This document shows positions 1 through 7,843 of a DNA stretch of 64,000 bases, one piece after another. Each line of letters opens with the position of its first letter. Position 1 is the first letter of the stretch. The position numbers and the translations under genes are program-made. A model generated the notes under the pieces. The model did no database searches and was not told where the DNA came from. It saw only the letters and a program-made list of their open reading frames with translations. This stretch comes from CAG-411 sp963643465 (lineage in GTDB: Bacteria > Bacillota > Clostridia > Lachnospirales > Lachnospiraceae), in assembly GCA_963643465.1 (NCBI GenBank), contig CAVIJT010000002.1, positions 186,001-250,000 of the forward strand, given 5' to 3'.

Positions 1-654
1 ATTAGATATATGAGAATCAGTTTCATTTTGATTAGTATTAATTGGGTTAAATTCTTTTACCTCTAGCGGTAAACTTTTTTTACCTCGACTTTCTTCCTGT
101 GGTAAACTTTTTTTACTTTGACTTTCCTCTTTGTAGTCAAAATTCTTTACTTCCGGCTCTCGGTTCATTTGCTTCTTTTTTTCCGAAGTAAAATTTTTTA
201 ACTTCGAACTTTCCTGCACTTCCCCTTTTTCACATACCTCTTTCTCCACTACAATTTTCTCCTGTTCTTCTAAAGCCATTCCCTTTTCATCACTTAGACG
301 AATAAAATTCTTAACATAGATACGACTAGGACAATTAAAGCGTTTTCTCTGTCTTTCTATTAATCCAATTCCTGATTCTGTATCCAACTCAGCTAAAATT
401 TTTACTGCTGTTGGTTTTGAACAACCAATCATTTCCATAATCTCCTCTACAGTAAAAATGATGTATACTCGCTTTTTTTCATCCATCCAGCCATTTTTTT
501 TAGATAATTCCATTCTGTCAAGCATTATCCCGTAAAGTAATTTTGCTTCGCAGGATATTTTTGCAAATTTTTTATTTTGAAACAAAATCTTTGGCATTCT
601 AAAAAAAGAATACTGTTCCGCTTCCATCCCATAAAAATAATCAAATTTATCCAT
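1..654 (-). CDS. repA: Replication initiator protein A, RepA_N family (C-terminus cut by window edge)
   Basis: Plasmid or ICE replication initiator. The reading frame is open from an ATG at 652-654 to the window edge (218 codons seen, no stop). The first ~90 residues have the typical RepA_N winged-helix form: an N-terminal DYFYGMEAEQYSFFRMPK, then KISCEAKLLYGIMLDRM and a recognition segment MIGCSKPTAVKILAELD. It is followed by a charged low-complexity linker with degenerate 11-residue repeats (KKSLP and KNF units). The family has a second conserved domain at the C-terminus, which would lie outside this window. It is the third gene of a parM-parR-repA order, 42 bases after parR. RepA_N proteins drive theta replication of low-GC Gram-positive plasmids and some ICEs. 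Confidence 0.88.
   Translation of the reverse strand, partial: MDKFDYFYGMEAEQYSFFRMPKILFQNKKFAKISCEAKLLYGIMLDRMELSKKNGWMDEKKRVYIIFTVEEIMEMIGCSKPTAVKILAELDTESGIGLIERQRKRFNCPSRIYVKNFIRLSDEKGMALEEQEKIVVEKEVCEKGEVQESSKLKNFTSEKKKQMNREPEVKNFDYKEESQSKKSLPQEESRGKKSLPLEVKEFNPINTNQNETDSHISN
68..116. repeat. 33-bp-period tandem repeat inside repA
   Basis: GGTAAACTTTTTTTAC occurs at 68-83 and again at 101-116, with similar bases between. The period is 33 bp, or 11 codons. It encodes repeated KKSLP units in the linker of RepA. A weaker third unit can be traced toward 200. In RepA_N plasmids the origin is often inside the rep gene, so in-gene repeats could be initiator-binding iterons; that link is inference. 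Confidence 0.55.
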
Positions 655-696
655 ACTGCCTTCTCCTGTTCTTTTATTCGCCTTATGATAGAAACC

Positions 697-1065
697 TTAC
701 AGACTGTCTAAAAAACTCATAACGTCTGCATCTATTTCAATACTTTCCGGCTCATCTTTTTCCCTATTTTCCGAAATTGTTTCCCAAATATCCAATTTCT
801 CATTTCCATCTTCCCTCTCATTAAAAACTGCTTTTGCAGTTTCGTCTGGAGACATGGATATATTACCGTGTGCTAACATATTCTTAAGTTCTGCTAATTC
901 CTCCAATACCTTCACTTGCTCTTCCTGATGAAGTCCCATCCAAATTAAATATTTTATATAATTATTCTTTTTCTTTTCATGCTTCCTCTGTAAAGCCTCC
1001 CAGATTTCTTTGTCCTGCTCCTGTTCTAAATTAAATCGTACTGTAGTCTTTTTTATCTCATCCAC
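697..1065 (-). CDS. parR: ParR-like DNA-binding partition adaptor
   Basis: A 122-residue acidic protein. The N-terminal MDEIKKTTVRFNLEQEQD resembles a ribbon-helix-helix strand, as in ParR-type adaptors that bind the centromere and cap ParM filaments. This is followed by a Lys-rich helix and a disordered acidic C-terminus ending in DVMSFLDSL. It sits 18 bases downstream of parM and upstream of repA, the normal order for a type II partition operon. Family assignment rests mainly on size, the N-terminal pattern and gene order, because ParR proteins are poorly conserved. The start was taken at the ATG preceded by a GGATGAGG-type ribosome-binding site. Confidence 0.65.
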   Translation of the reverse strand: MDEIKKTTVRFNLEQEQDKEIWEALQRKHEKKKNNYIKYLIWMGLHQEEQVKVLEELAELKNMLAHGNISMSPDETAKAVFNEREDGNEKLDIWETISENREKDEPESIEIDADVMSFLDSL

Positions 1066-1083
1066 AGCACCTCATCCTTTCTG

Positions 1084-1992
1084 TTATCTATTCAATTTTT
1101 GCTTTGTTATAAATTCATATCCCTTTGCATTGGAATGTATATCTGAAAGGATTGTAGTCATTTCCTTGTTGTATTTCCCATACTTCTCCATAACAACAGC
1201 TCCTCCACCCATAAAAATAACCGGGGTAACTTCCAGATTGAAACCAATTTCCCGTAACTTAGACAATATTTCTTCTGTATAACGCACAATAACCATTCTT
1301 ACTACCTCTAAATACTTTTGTGGCAGTTGTCCTGTTCCTCCACGCATAATATCTTGAATTTGAGTTTCTTCTAACTCAAGGTTATACTTTCTTCGCATCT
1401 CGTCATTTATTGCTGTTATACAGGTAATAACACCCATATTCGGGCTGGAACATCTTGATGAATCTGGAACTTTATCAACAATCGGAAGAATATCTATTGT
1501 CCAGCTCCCAATATCCACCAGTACATGAGTTCCCAGCATAACTCCGATTTTATTCACAATAGCTGCATACCCCTGAGGATAAATCTGTACATCCTCAATG
1601 GTGATGTGATAGTTTTTCCCTTCATACGAAAAATCAACTTTCTTATTTTTCAACATATACTGCTTAAAACTATCCTTTTCTCTTCCCATCCGTTCTATTG
1701 GAAGCCCGGCTGCTATAATCACATTGTCACTGGTTCTTTTTTTCATCTTCATCTCTTCTGCAATTGCAGCTAAGGTCAAAATATAATAATTGTCATTCTC
1801 CGTTTTATTTGACATAACATTCATGCGTTTTCCACCGCATACATAATACTTTTTGTCAAAATACACCGTCCGATCCGGTAACGGCGGTTCTTCTGTTCCA
1901 AATGCTTTTACTCCTGATATCAGTTCTGTATTCGCTGTCTTAACCAATCCAAAACCATGATCAATTCCATACACTGTTACTTGATTTTTCAT
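1084..1992 (-). CDS. parM: ParM/StbA-type actin-like plasmid segregation ATPase
   Basis: A 302-residue actin-fold ATPase that would polymerise to push replicated plasmid copies apart. Visible actin signatures: phosphate-1 loop YGIDHGFGLVKTAN near the N-terminus, phosphate-2 HVLVDIGSWTIDIL in the middle, and adenosine-motif VIFMGGGAVVMEKYG near the C-terminus. Length fits the ParM/Alp class. The ATG at 1990-1992 was chosen over an upstream in-frame codon because AAGGAGAGG lies just upstream. It leads the parM-parR-repA operon, and an inverted repeat at 2037-2076 lies in its upstream region. Confidence 0.85.
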   Translation of the reverse strand: MKNQVTVYGIDHGFGLVKTANTELISGVKAFGTEEPPLPDRTVYFDKKYYVCGGKRMNVMSNKTENDNYYILTLAAIAEEMKMKKRTSDNVIIAAGLPIERMGREKDSFKQYMLKNKKVDFSYEGKNYHITIEDVQIYPQGYAAIVNKIGVMLGTHVLVDIGSWTIDILPIVDKVPDSSRCSSPNMGVITCITAINDEMRRKYNLELEETQIQDIMRGGTGQLPQKYLEVVRMVIVRYTEEILSKLREIGFNLEVTPVIFMGGGAVVMEKYGKYNKEMTTILSDIHSNAKGYEFITKQKLNR

Positions 1993-2036
1993 TCTAACCT
2001 CTCCTTTACTTTCTATATTGAACGCACACAAATTGA

Positions 2037-2076
2037 CCTTTTATCCATTAATCCTTAGACTAATGGATAAAAAAGG
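2037..2076. repeat. Inverted repeat upstream of parM (possible operator/centromere)
   Basis: CCTTTTATCCATTA (2037-2050) and its near-perfect inverse TAATGGATAAAAAAGG (2061-2076) flank a 10-nt spacer. It lies 45-85 bp upstream of the parM start, where type II partition systems usually keep both the promoter operator and the ParR-binding centromere. I see no further copies that would make a classical iterated parC, so the function is open. Confidence 0.4.
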
Positions 2077-2218
2077 TTCACGACATGTCATGTCTGTACT
2101 GGTCTATTGGTGCGACACAACCATTTTTACAACTTGTCCTTTTCGTACTTTTGAGCACAAAAAAAGAAGCCTATTTTTTATAGACTTCCTGTAAATTGCT
2201 TTTATTCTGTTTATATCT

Positions 2219-2521
2219 AATGTTGACAGCTTAGACTGGAAAAATTATGGCGTGGACTCCATTGTTTCCACAGTGCTTAACCACAAGCATCTTGGAAATG
2301 GTTCTATTATTCTTATGCACAATGGGGCCAAATACACCAAAGATGCCCTTCCTGCCGTAATCGAAGGATTGCAGGACAAAGGCTATGAAATCGTGCCAAT
2401 TTCCCAACTAATTTACACGAAAAACTATGAGATGGATACGGAAGGACGGCAGCATTCACTAGATTCCTCTTCCAAAGAGCCTACAAATACTGCTAATGTC
2501 ACTACAGAACCACAAAGTTAA
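2219..2521 (+). pseudogene. 3' remnant of a polysaccharide deacetylase (NodB/CDA1) gene
   Basis: The translated segment VDSLDWKNYGVDSI continues with an ILMHNGAKYTKDALPAVIEGL stretch, which is the C-terminal third of a PgdA/NodB-type peptidoglycan or chitin deacetylase, ending at TAA 2519-2521. The catalytic motifs that normally lie upstream (the metal-binding Asp-Asp and His motifs) are absent. The frame is closed by TAA at 2192-2194, and homology starts abruptly at about 2219. The gene therefore appears truncated by the element to its left, and no usable start with a ribosome-binding site is seen. Confidence 0.8.
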
Positions 2522-2552
2522 AAACAGTAGAAAAGCCACTACGGATGTGAAG

Positions 2553-2570
2553 TGACACCCAAAAGTTAGA
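2553..2570. other. IS3-family-like terminal sequence (solo end)
   Basis: TGACACCCAAAAGTTAGA resembles the conserved outer end of IS3/IS150-group insertion sequences, which commonly carry an ACCCAAAAGTTAGAC-type motif. No transposase frame and no second end are visible nearby. If real, it is a stranded IS end beside the truncated deacetylase. Recognition is from memory of the motif only. Confidence 0.3.
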
Positions 2571-2576
2571 CTTTTT

Positions 2577-2607
2577 TAGCGTAGCAGTTTTAATGGCTGC
2601 TACGCTA
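2577..2607. terminator. Rho-independent terminator
   Basis: TAGCGTAGCAG (2577-2587) and CTGCTACGCTA (2597-2607) form a perfect 11-bp stem with a 9-nt loop. A T-rich tract follows on the plus strand, and T runs lie on the other side too. It could serve both the deacetylase remnant and the convergent tetR. Confidence 0.85.
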
Positions 2608-2635
2608 TTTTCTTACCTTCACCACTTGACATAAA

Positions 2636-3238
2636 TCATGTCTGAGATATGGTAACTTTCTCATTTCCAATGGCAAATAGATTTAATATCTTCTCCACTT
2701 CACCTGTTACCTCTTCTTCTGAAATCTGATTCGATCTTGTCAACCAAAAGCGAATACTCTGTACAATTCCTCCTGTATAAAATGCAGCTAAAACGTCCGC
2801 AGAGACTGCAATGGACATTCCTTCCCGTATATTTTTTTTCATAGTAAAAAGCACATTTTTATAAATTTCATCGGAAACAATTTCTAACAGAGTAGGAAAT
2901 ACACTACTTTTTAACACACCATCTACAAATTTCTTATGTTCATTTAAAAATTTTACGCCATTTTTAAATAGATAAATATAGTAGGAATACGGCGTTTCTT
3001 CCTGATTATATTCTTTTATACTTTCGTTGAATCTGCCTTGTATCTCCCGAACAAAGAATGCAAAAAATTCATATTTATCTGCAAAATGTTTATAAAATGT
3101 AGCCCGTCTTACCATGGCTCGTTGGCATAATTCATTTACCGTAATATCTTCAAATTTCTTTTCTTCCAACATTTTAGAAAAGGTATCACATAATGCCTTC
3201 TGGGTTTTTAAAATTCTCAAATCTGTTTTTTTCTCCAT
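2636..3238 (-). CDS. TetR/AcrR family transcriptional regulator
   Basis: A 200-residue regulator with an N-terminal TetR helix-turn-helix. DITVNELCQRAMVRRATFYKHFADKYEFF spans the HTH and the conserved YxHFxxK segment at roughly residues 29-57. The C-terminal ligand and dimerisation domain is all helical, as in the family. It is transcribed divergently from an MMPL exporter, and strong inverted repeats lie between them, so it most likely represses the exporter operon and perhaps itself. The effector is unknown. The start ATG at 3236-3238 follows GGAAGGTGAG. Confidence 0.9.
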   Translation of the reverse strand: MEKKTDLRILKTQKALCDTFSKMLEEKKFEDITVNELCQRAMVRRATFYKHFADKYEFFAFFVREIQGRFNESIKEYNQEETPYSYYIYLFKNGVKFLNEHKKFVDGVLKSSVFPTLLEIVSDEIYKNVLFTMKKNIREGMSIAVSADVLAAFYTGGIVQSIRFWLTRSNQISEEEVTGEVEKILNLFAIGNEKVTISQT

Positions 3239-3309
3239 CTTCTCACCTTCCCTTATAAACGCCCAATCCTAAAACATACTTTGCCAATTTCTCATATTAT
3301 GGCGGTACA

Positions 3310-3324
3310 CATGAAAGTTTCATG
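3310..3324. promoter_or_regulatory. Perfect 15-bp palindrome in the tetR/exporter intergenic region
   Basis: CATGAAA-G-TTTCATG is a perfect palindrome 72 bp upstream of the tetR start. It could be a regulator site for tetR itself. No clear -35/-10 pair could be assigned next to it. Confidence 0.4.
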
Positions 3325-3356
3325 CAAATATTAAAGTTTTCTCTCTGCTGCATAAA

Positions 3357-3395
3357 ATTTTAATTGACAATCGTTCTTCTTTTGTCAATTAAAAT
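3357..3395. promoter_or_regulatory. Probable TetR operator, 14-bp perfect inverted repeat
   Basis: ATTTTAATTGACAA (3357-3370) and TTGTCAATTAAAAT (3382-3395) are perfect inverse copies separated by 11 bp. They lie upstream of the exporter promoter. A third copy of the right half is found at 3461-3473, just after the predicted transcription start. This arrangement fits repression by the divergently encoded TetR protein (inference). Confidence 0.7.
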
Positions 3396-3417
3396 ACATT
3401 TCCAAACAAACTGTACG

Positions 3418-3444
3418 TTGCAAATTTCTATTATCTATTATAAT
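3418..3444 (+). promoter_or_regulatory. Promoter of the MMPL exporter operon
   Basis: -35 TTGCAA at 3418-3423 and -10 TATAAT at 3439-3444, spacing 15 bp. The predicted start of transcription is near 3451, giving a leader of about 110 nt before the GTG at 3560. Confidence 0.55.
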
Positions 3445-3460
3445 ATGTATGCGTAACAAA

Positions 3461-3473
3461 TGTCAATTAAAAT
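3461..3473 (+). promoter_or_regulatory. Third half-site of the TetR operator
   Basis: TGTCAATTAAAAT repeats the right arm of the operator at 3382-3395 and lies about 10 bp after the predicted transcription start, a position suited to blocking transcription. Confidence 0.5.
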
Positions 3474-3559
3474 CCAATTGTACAAGTATCATCCTATATT
3501 GTACTTCTGGTTTTTGCAACAAAGCTGGTATTTTTATAAAGAAATTAAGAGGTGATTCT

Positions 3560-5608
3560 GTGAAATCTTTTTATGACAAGGTAATCAAATACCGAAAAAC
3601 CATACTTATTACGTTTCTGGTACTTTCTGTCATATGCGCGCTGTGTAAATCATTAGTGTCCGTTAATTATGACATAAATTCTTATTTACCAGACGATTCC
3701 CCTTCTACCATTGCAATAGACACAATGGAAGAAGAATTTGATGGTGGTATTCCAAATGCAAGGGTTATGATTGAGGATGTGACCATCCCAGAAGCATTGG
3801 AATATAAAGAAAAATTAGAAGCAGTTGATGGTGTAACTTCTGTAACATGGCTGGATGATGCCATTGATTTGAAAGAGCCACTAGAAACACAGGATATTGA
3901 CGAAGTAGAAACCTACTATAAAGATAATACTGCTTTGTTTACCCTGACTATCAAGGAAGAAAAAACACTTTCTGCAGTAGATGATGTGCGAAAATTGATT
4001 GGTAATGATAATGCCATGACCGGTTCTGCGGTAAGCACCGCAGTGTCTACTACAAGCACCGTAAAAGAAGTAAATACGATTACCATTATTGCAGTGGTTT
4101 TTGTTTTTCTTGTGCTAATATTAACTACTACTTCTTGGCTGGAACCTATTATTGTGTTAATTGGTCTTGGTGTTGCTATTATTTTAAACGCTGGTTCTAA
4201 CCTAATATTTGGAGAGATTTCCTTTGTGTCTAATGCCGCAGGAAGCGTATTACAATTGGCAGTTTCCCTAGACTACTCCGTATTCCTTATCCACCGTTTT
4301 GAAGAATGCAGAAAAGAAGCCGAACCAAAAGCTGCTATGCACATGGCACTGTGCAAATCCACCTTTTCCATTCTTTCCAGTGGTTTAACTACTGTCATTG
4401 GTTTTGTGGCATTAACGCTAATGCGGTTTAAACTTGGACCAGATTTAGGACTTGTCCTTGCAAAAGGTGTGGCAATCAGCTTGCTAACTGTTTTCCTTTT
4501 TATGCCTGGTCTAATTCTTGCAACTTACAAATGGTTAGATAAAACCAAACATCGATCTTTCCTTCCAACGTTCCAAAAAACCGGAAAGCTGGTGAGCAAA
4601 ATTACCTTGCCACTACTCATTGTAGCCATTCTAATGATGGTCCCATCCTATTTAGCAAGTGTCAATAATGATTACTATTATGGCTCTTCCCACATTTTTG
4701 GAAAAGGAACTCAGTTTGGTGACGATACCACAACAATCGAAGAAATCTTTGGAAAAAGCGATACTTATGTTCTCTTAGTAAAAAAGGGTGACACTGCAAC
4801 AGAAACCGAACTTTGCACTAAGCTAAAGGAAATTCCTGAAATTACTTCTATTATTTCTTACGTGGAAGCAGCAGGCGCAGAAATTCCTTATGAATACTTA
4901 GACGAAAGTACATTGAAATTATTAGAATCGGAACATTACAGCCGTATTGTTCTATCTATTGATGCAGATTCAGAAGGGGAAACTGCATTTTCATTAGTAA
5001 AGCAAATTCGGGCGATTGCTAAGGAATATTACTCAGATAACTACCATCTAGCAGGAGCCGGTGTCAGCACCTACGACTTAATGAACACAGTTACAGCTGA
5101 TATGGTAAAGGTAAATCTGATTTCAATTGGTGCGGTTTTCCTTGTTCTTTTGCTCACTATGAAATCTATTACCCTTCCGACTATACTGGTACTTACAATC
5201 GAAACAGCCATATGGATTAACCTATCTATTCCATACTATACAGAGCAGACTCTATTCTATATTGCTTACCTGATTATTAGTTCCGTTCAGCTTGGAGCAA
5301 CAGTAGATTATGCAATCCTATTTACCGACCGCTATCAAGAAAATGCAGAAACGATAAAAGGAAAGTCTTGTATCGTTCAAACCATCGTAGATACTTCCGC
5401 CTCAATCCTTACATCCGGAACCGTTATGACCGTTGTAGGATTTTTACTTGGTATAGTTTCTACCCATGGATTGATATCGCAACTTGGCTACCTGCTTGGA
5501 AAAGGTACACTATGTTCTTTAATTTTAGTATTTTTTGTATTACCTGGTTTTCTATATTTGTACGAATGCACCATCGGAAAATGGAAGCAAACTCGTACTG
5601 CCAAATAA
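3560..5608 (+). CDS. MMPL/RND-superfamily exporter
   Basis: A 682-residue membrane transporter with the duplicated RND plan. One TM (KTILITFLVLSVICALCK) is followed by an extracytoplasmic loop, then five TMs including LDYSVFLIHRFEE, a second large loop, and five more TMs including TVDYAILFTDRYQE. The paired Asp-Tyr in TM4 and TM10 are the proton-relay positions of MMPL proteins. The GTG at 3560 was chosen because AAGAGGTG sits at ideal spacing and transcription probably starts near 3451; an upstream ATG at 3449 would be at or before that start. The next gene follows after 14 bases, so the two are an operon. It is likely an exporter of lipids or drugs under the adjacent TetR; the substrate is unknown. 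Confidence 0.88.
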   Translation: MKSFYDKVIKYRKTILITFLVLSVICALCKSLVSVNYDINSYLPDDSPSTIAIDTMEEEFDGGIPNARVMIEDVTIPEALEYKEKLEAVDGVTSVTWLDDAIDLKEPLETQDIDEVETYYKDNTALFTLTIKEEKTLSAVDDVRKLIGNDNAMTGSAVSTAVSTTSTVKEVNTITIIAVVFVFLVLILTTTSWLEPIIVLIGLGVAIILNAGSNLIFGEISFVSNAAGSVLQLAVSLDYSVFLIHRFEECRKEAEPKAAMHMALCKSTFSILSSGLTTVIGFVALTLMRFKLGPDLGLVLAKGVAISLLTVFLFMPGLILATYKWLDKTKHRSFLPTFQKTGKLVSKITLPLLIVAILMMVPSYLASVNNDYYYGSSHIFGKGTQFGDDTTTIEEIFGKSDTYVLLVKKGDTATETELCTKLKEIPEITSIISYVEAAGAEIPYEYLDESTLKLLESEHYSRIVLSIDADSEGETAFSLVKQIRAIAKEYYSDNYHLAGAGVSTYDLMNTVTADMVKVNLISIGAVFLVLLLTMKSITLPTILVLTIETAIWINLSIPYYTEQTLFYIAYLIISSVQLGATVDYAILFTDRYQENAETIKGKSCIVQTIVDTSASILTSGTVMTVVGFLLGIVSTHGLISQLGYLLGKGTLCSLILVFFVLPGFLYLYECTIGKWKQTRTAK

Positions 5609-5622
5609 GGAGGTTTTTATTT

Positions 5623-7725
5623 ATGAAAAAAAAGAAATGTATGTTATTTACCAAAAAAGCAGCACCTATGTTACTTACTGTTACACTTGCAGGAAATTCC
5701 ATATTTTGTACCCCCTCTCTTACTGCTTATGCAGCCGAGGATACACCAAAAAAAGAAGAAGTTGTCTATGCTATTTTAGACAATGCTGGTAAAGTAGACG
5801 GGCTTTATGTAGTAAATAGTTTTACAGACACAGATGTGGTAGATTATGGTAATTATGAAACTGTAAAAAATTTAACAACAACAGATGAAATCACACAAGA
5901 GGGTGACTGTATTTCCTTTCATACAGATGCAGAAAAGATTTATTATCAAGGGGATTTGAAAACAAAAGAATTGCCTTGGAATATTGAAATTCATTATAGC
6001 ATGGATGGAACCGAATATTCCGCAGAGGACATTGCAGGAAAATCCGGCAAACTAGAAATCACTATTTCTATTACAGAAAACAAACATTGCGATGATTCAT
6101 TCTGGGACGGCTACGCCTTACAGGCAACCCTTGCATTAGATACAGAAAAATGCACCAATATCACAGCCCCAGATGCTACCATTGCAAATGTAGGCTCTGA
6201 CAAACAATTATCCTATATTATTATGCCTGGAAAAGGCGCAGACCTTACGATTACTGCTGATGTGGAAGATTTTGAAATGGATGCCATTTCTATTAATGGT
6301 ACAAAGTTAAATTTAGATTTTGAATTTGACAAAAACGACTTACTTGAACAAGTATCCGATATTCAAAATGCAATCAAAGAATTAAACGATGGTGCCATTG
6401 CTTTAGAGGATGGCAGCAGCCAATTAAAGGATGGCACAAAGGATATGTATGACGGAACAATTGCTTTAGAAAGTGGCGCAAATTCTCTAAATGAAGGCAT
6501 AACATCATTAAATGACGGAATCGAAACCATACAGACAGCTCTAAATACTTTAAATGGAAAATCCAGCAGTTTAACGAAAGGTTCTAGTGAAGTATTACAG
6601 GCTTTAAAGCAAATACAGTCCGCTTTAAAACAAGTAAAAATAGACACCCAAAACCTGACTGCTCTTTCCACTGCTTCCACACAGATAAACAACGGCATTG
6701 GAGATCTTGTAAATGGGTTACAAACAATAGATGCCAATATTGATACTTACTACAACTCTTTATCTGCTGCCGGAATTACAACGATTGACACTTATGTTTC
6801 CAAACATAAGGAAGCAATCTCTGCACTGGCTATCACAGATACTCAGCGAACACTATATCAGGCATATGTATCTTCAGGAACAGAGGGCGTAATGCAGACT
6901 TTGTCCGAATTGATAGTAAAGGGGAATTCCGAAGCCATTGCCCTTTATTCAGAATACCAAGCAGCCGGAAACGATGCAAACATTATGGTAAACTATGTAA
7001 CAAACGCAGGAAAACTTATTGGCATAGAAACCCTTTTACAAGGTGATGTAGCGTATATTCAAGGAAGTAATCAACTAATTAGCGGCATCGATTCTGCATT
7101 GGACAATAATACTGGTGAACTTATGAAAGGCGTACTTTCCCTTCAAAACAATTACAAAACATTCGATTCTAATATTCAGTCTATGACAAGTTCTTTGGAA
7201 TCCTTGGCAAGCAACATGCAGACTTTGAAAAGCGGAATCAACACCCTTGTAACCAATTACAAGACAATAGATAATGGAATATCTGACTACACAAATGCAG
7301 TTAAAAAAATCACCAAAGGTTATGATGCCATATGCAAAGGCTCTTACAGCCTTGCCGACGGTACTTCCACATTATACGAAGGAACCACTGATTTAGTAAA
7401 AGGTGCCTATGACCTTTATAACGGCTCCAAAGATTTAACAAATGGCACAAATGAACTTACAGAAGGCACAAATGAGTTTTATGACCAAACCCAAAATATG
7501 GATACAAAGATTACAGACACCATTGATGACACCATCCATGAAATAACAGGCAAAAATATAGAAACCATCTCTTTTGTATCCGAAAAAAATACAAACGTTG
7601 ATTCCGTGTTATTTGTAATCAAAACACCAGAAATCAAAAAACCAGAAGTAAAAGATACGGTAGTAGAAGAAAAAGAAGAAACAAGTTTTGGAGAAAAATT
7701 CCTAAAACTGTTTGGCTTAAATTAA
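5623..7725 (+). CDS. Secreted/anchored X-X-X-Leu-X-X-Gly heptad repeat protein, exporter partner
   Basis: A 700-residue protein. It has a Sec signal at residues 1-39 (Lys-rich start, hydrophobic core, cleavage after AYAAE-like sequence), a beta-rich domain to about residue 230, then long helical stretches. Heptads of the form LxDG / LxxG recur (for example at ~245-300 and ~570-620), as in YhgE/Pip extracellular domains. The C-terminus ends in FLKLFGLN after a Lys/Glu-rich segment; no clear anchor helix is seen. AGGAGG overlaps the stop of the exporter gene, and ATG at 5623 is 10 bases later, so translation is probably coupled. In YhgE-like systems such coiled domains accompany MMPL or ABC transporters; a periplasm-like extension of the exporter is inferred. 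Confidence 0.75.
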   Translation: MKKKKCMLFTKKAAPMLLTVTLAGNSIFCTPSLTAYAAEDTPKKEEVVYAILDNAGKVDGLYVVNSFTDTDVVDYGNYETVKNLTTTDEITQEGDCISFHTDAEKIYYQGDLKTKELPWNIEIHYSMDGTEYSAEDIAGKSGKLEITISITENKHCDDSFWDGYALQATLALDTEKCTNITAPDATIANVGSDKQLSYIIMPGKGADLTITADVEDFEMDAISINGTKLNLDFEFDKNDLLEQVSDIQNAIKELNDGAIALEDGSSQLKDGTKDMYDGTIALESGANSLNEGITSLNDGIETIQTALNTLNGKSSSLTKGSSEVLQALKQIQSALKQVKIDTQNLTALSTASTQINNGIGDLVNGLQTIDANIDTYYNSLSAAGITTIDTYVSKHKEAISALAITDTQRTLYQAYVSSGTEGVMQTLSELIVKGNSEAIALYSEYQAAGNDANIMVNYVTNAGKLIGIETLLQGDVAYIQGSNQLISGIDSALDNNTGELMKGVLSLQNNYKTFDSNIQSMTSSLESLASNMQTLKSGINTLVTNYKTIDNGISDYTNAVKKITKGYDAICKGSYSLADGTSTLYEGTTDLVKGAYDLYNGSKDLTNGTNELTEGTNEFYDQTQNMDTKITDTIDDTIHEITGKNIETISFVSEKNTNVDSVLFVIKTPEIKKPEVKDTVVEEKEETSFGEKFLKLFGLN

Positions 7726-7794
7726 AAGCAAGTGACAAACGATGAAATCGTAGAAAGAATTATGAATACCTATTTAAGAGAAGAAAAGCAGTAA
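7726..7794 (+). other. In-frame 22-codon extension after the heptad-protein stop
   Basis: Directly after the TAA at 7723-7725 the same frame stays open for 22 codons (KQVTNDEIVERIMNTYLREEKQ split over positions 7726-7791) before TAA 7792-7794. The peptide looks coding-like and helical. It could be a short independent ORF from GTG 7732, the worn end of a lost gene, or the former C-terminus of the upstream protein cut by a nonsense mutation. No ribosome-binding site is apparent. Confidence 0.3.
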
Positions 7795-7797
7795 AAA

Positions 7798-7837
7798 AAT
7801 CCAGCCTTAGGATAACAACCTAATGGCTGGATTTTTC
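7798..7837. terminator. Bidirectional terminator between exporter operon and nadC
   Basis: AATCCAGCCTTAGG and CCTAATGGCTGGATT pair with one bulge, followed by TTTTT on plus and preceded by a run of A (T on minus). It ends the exporter operon and the convergent nadBC unit. Confidence 0.85.
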
Positions 7838-7843
7838 TACTGA

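Larger units (their letters stand above)
1..2221. mobile_element. Right end of an integrated plasmid/ICE-like element (partial)
   Basis: This block holds three genes of plasmid maintenance type (parM, parR, repA), all on the minus strand. It ends where a headless polysaccharide deacetylase gene begins. Everything to the right is chromosomal in character (ribosomal protein genes, nadBC, rnf, thrS). Visible: the gene content and an abrupt start of deacetylase homology near 2219-2224. Inferred: the junction is one end of an integrated element that continues beyond the left edge. No integrase, transfer gene or direct-repeat attachment site is visible in this window, so plasmid, ICE and chromid origins cannot be told apart. 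Confidence 0.55.

Noticed and set aside
3449..3559. Earlier ATG start for the exporter
   Set aside because: It coincides with the predicted transcription start and the segment has no ribosome-binding site; GTG 3560 has one.
5368..5622. Long in-frame extension upstream of the heptad-repeat protein
   Set aside because: It overlaps the end of the exporter gene in another frame; AGGAGG and a signal peptide fix the start at 5623.
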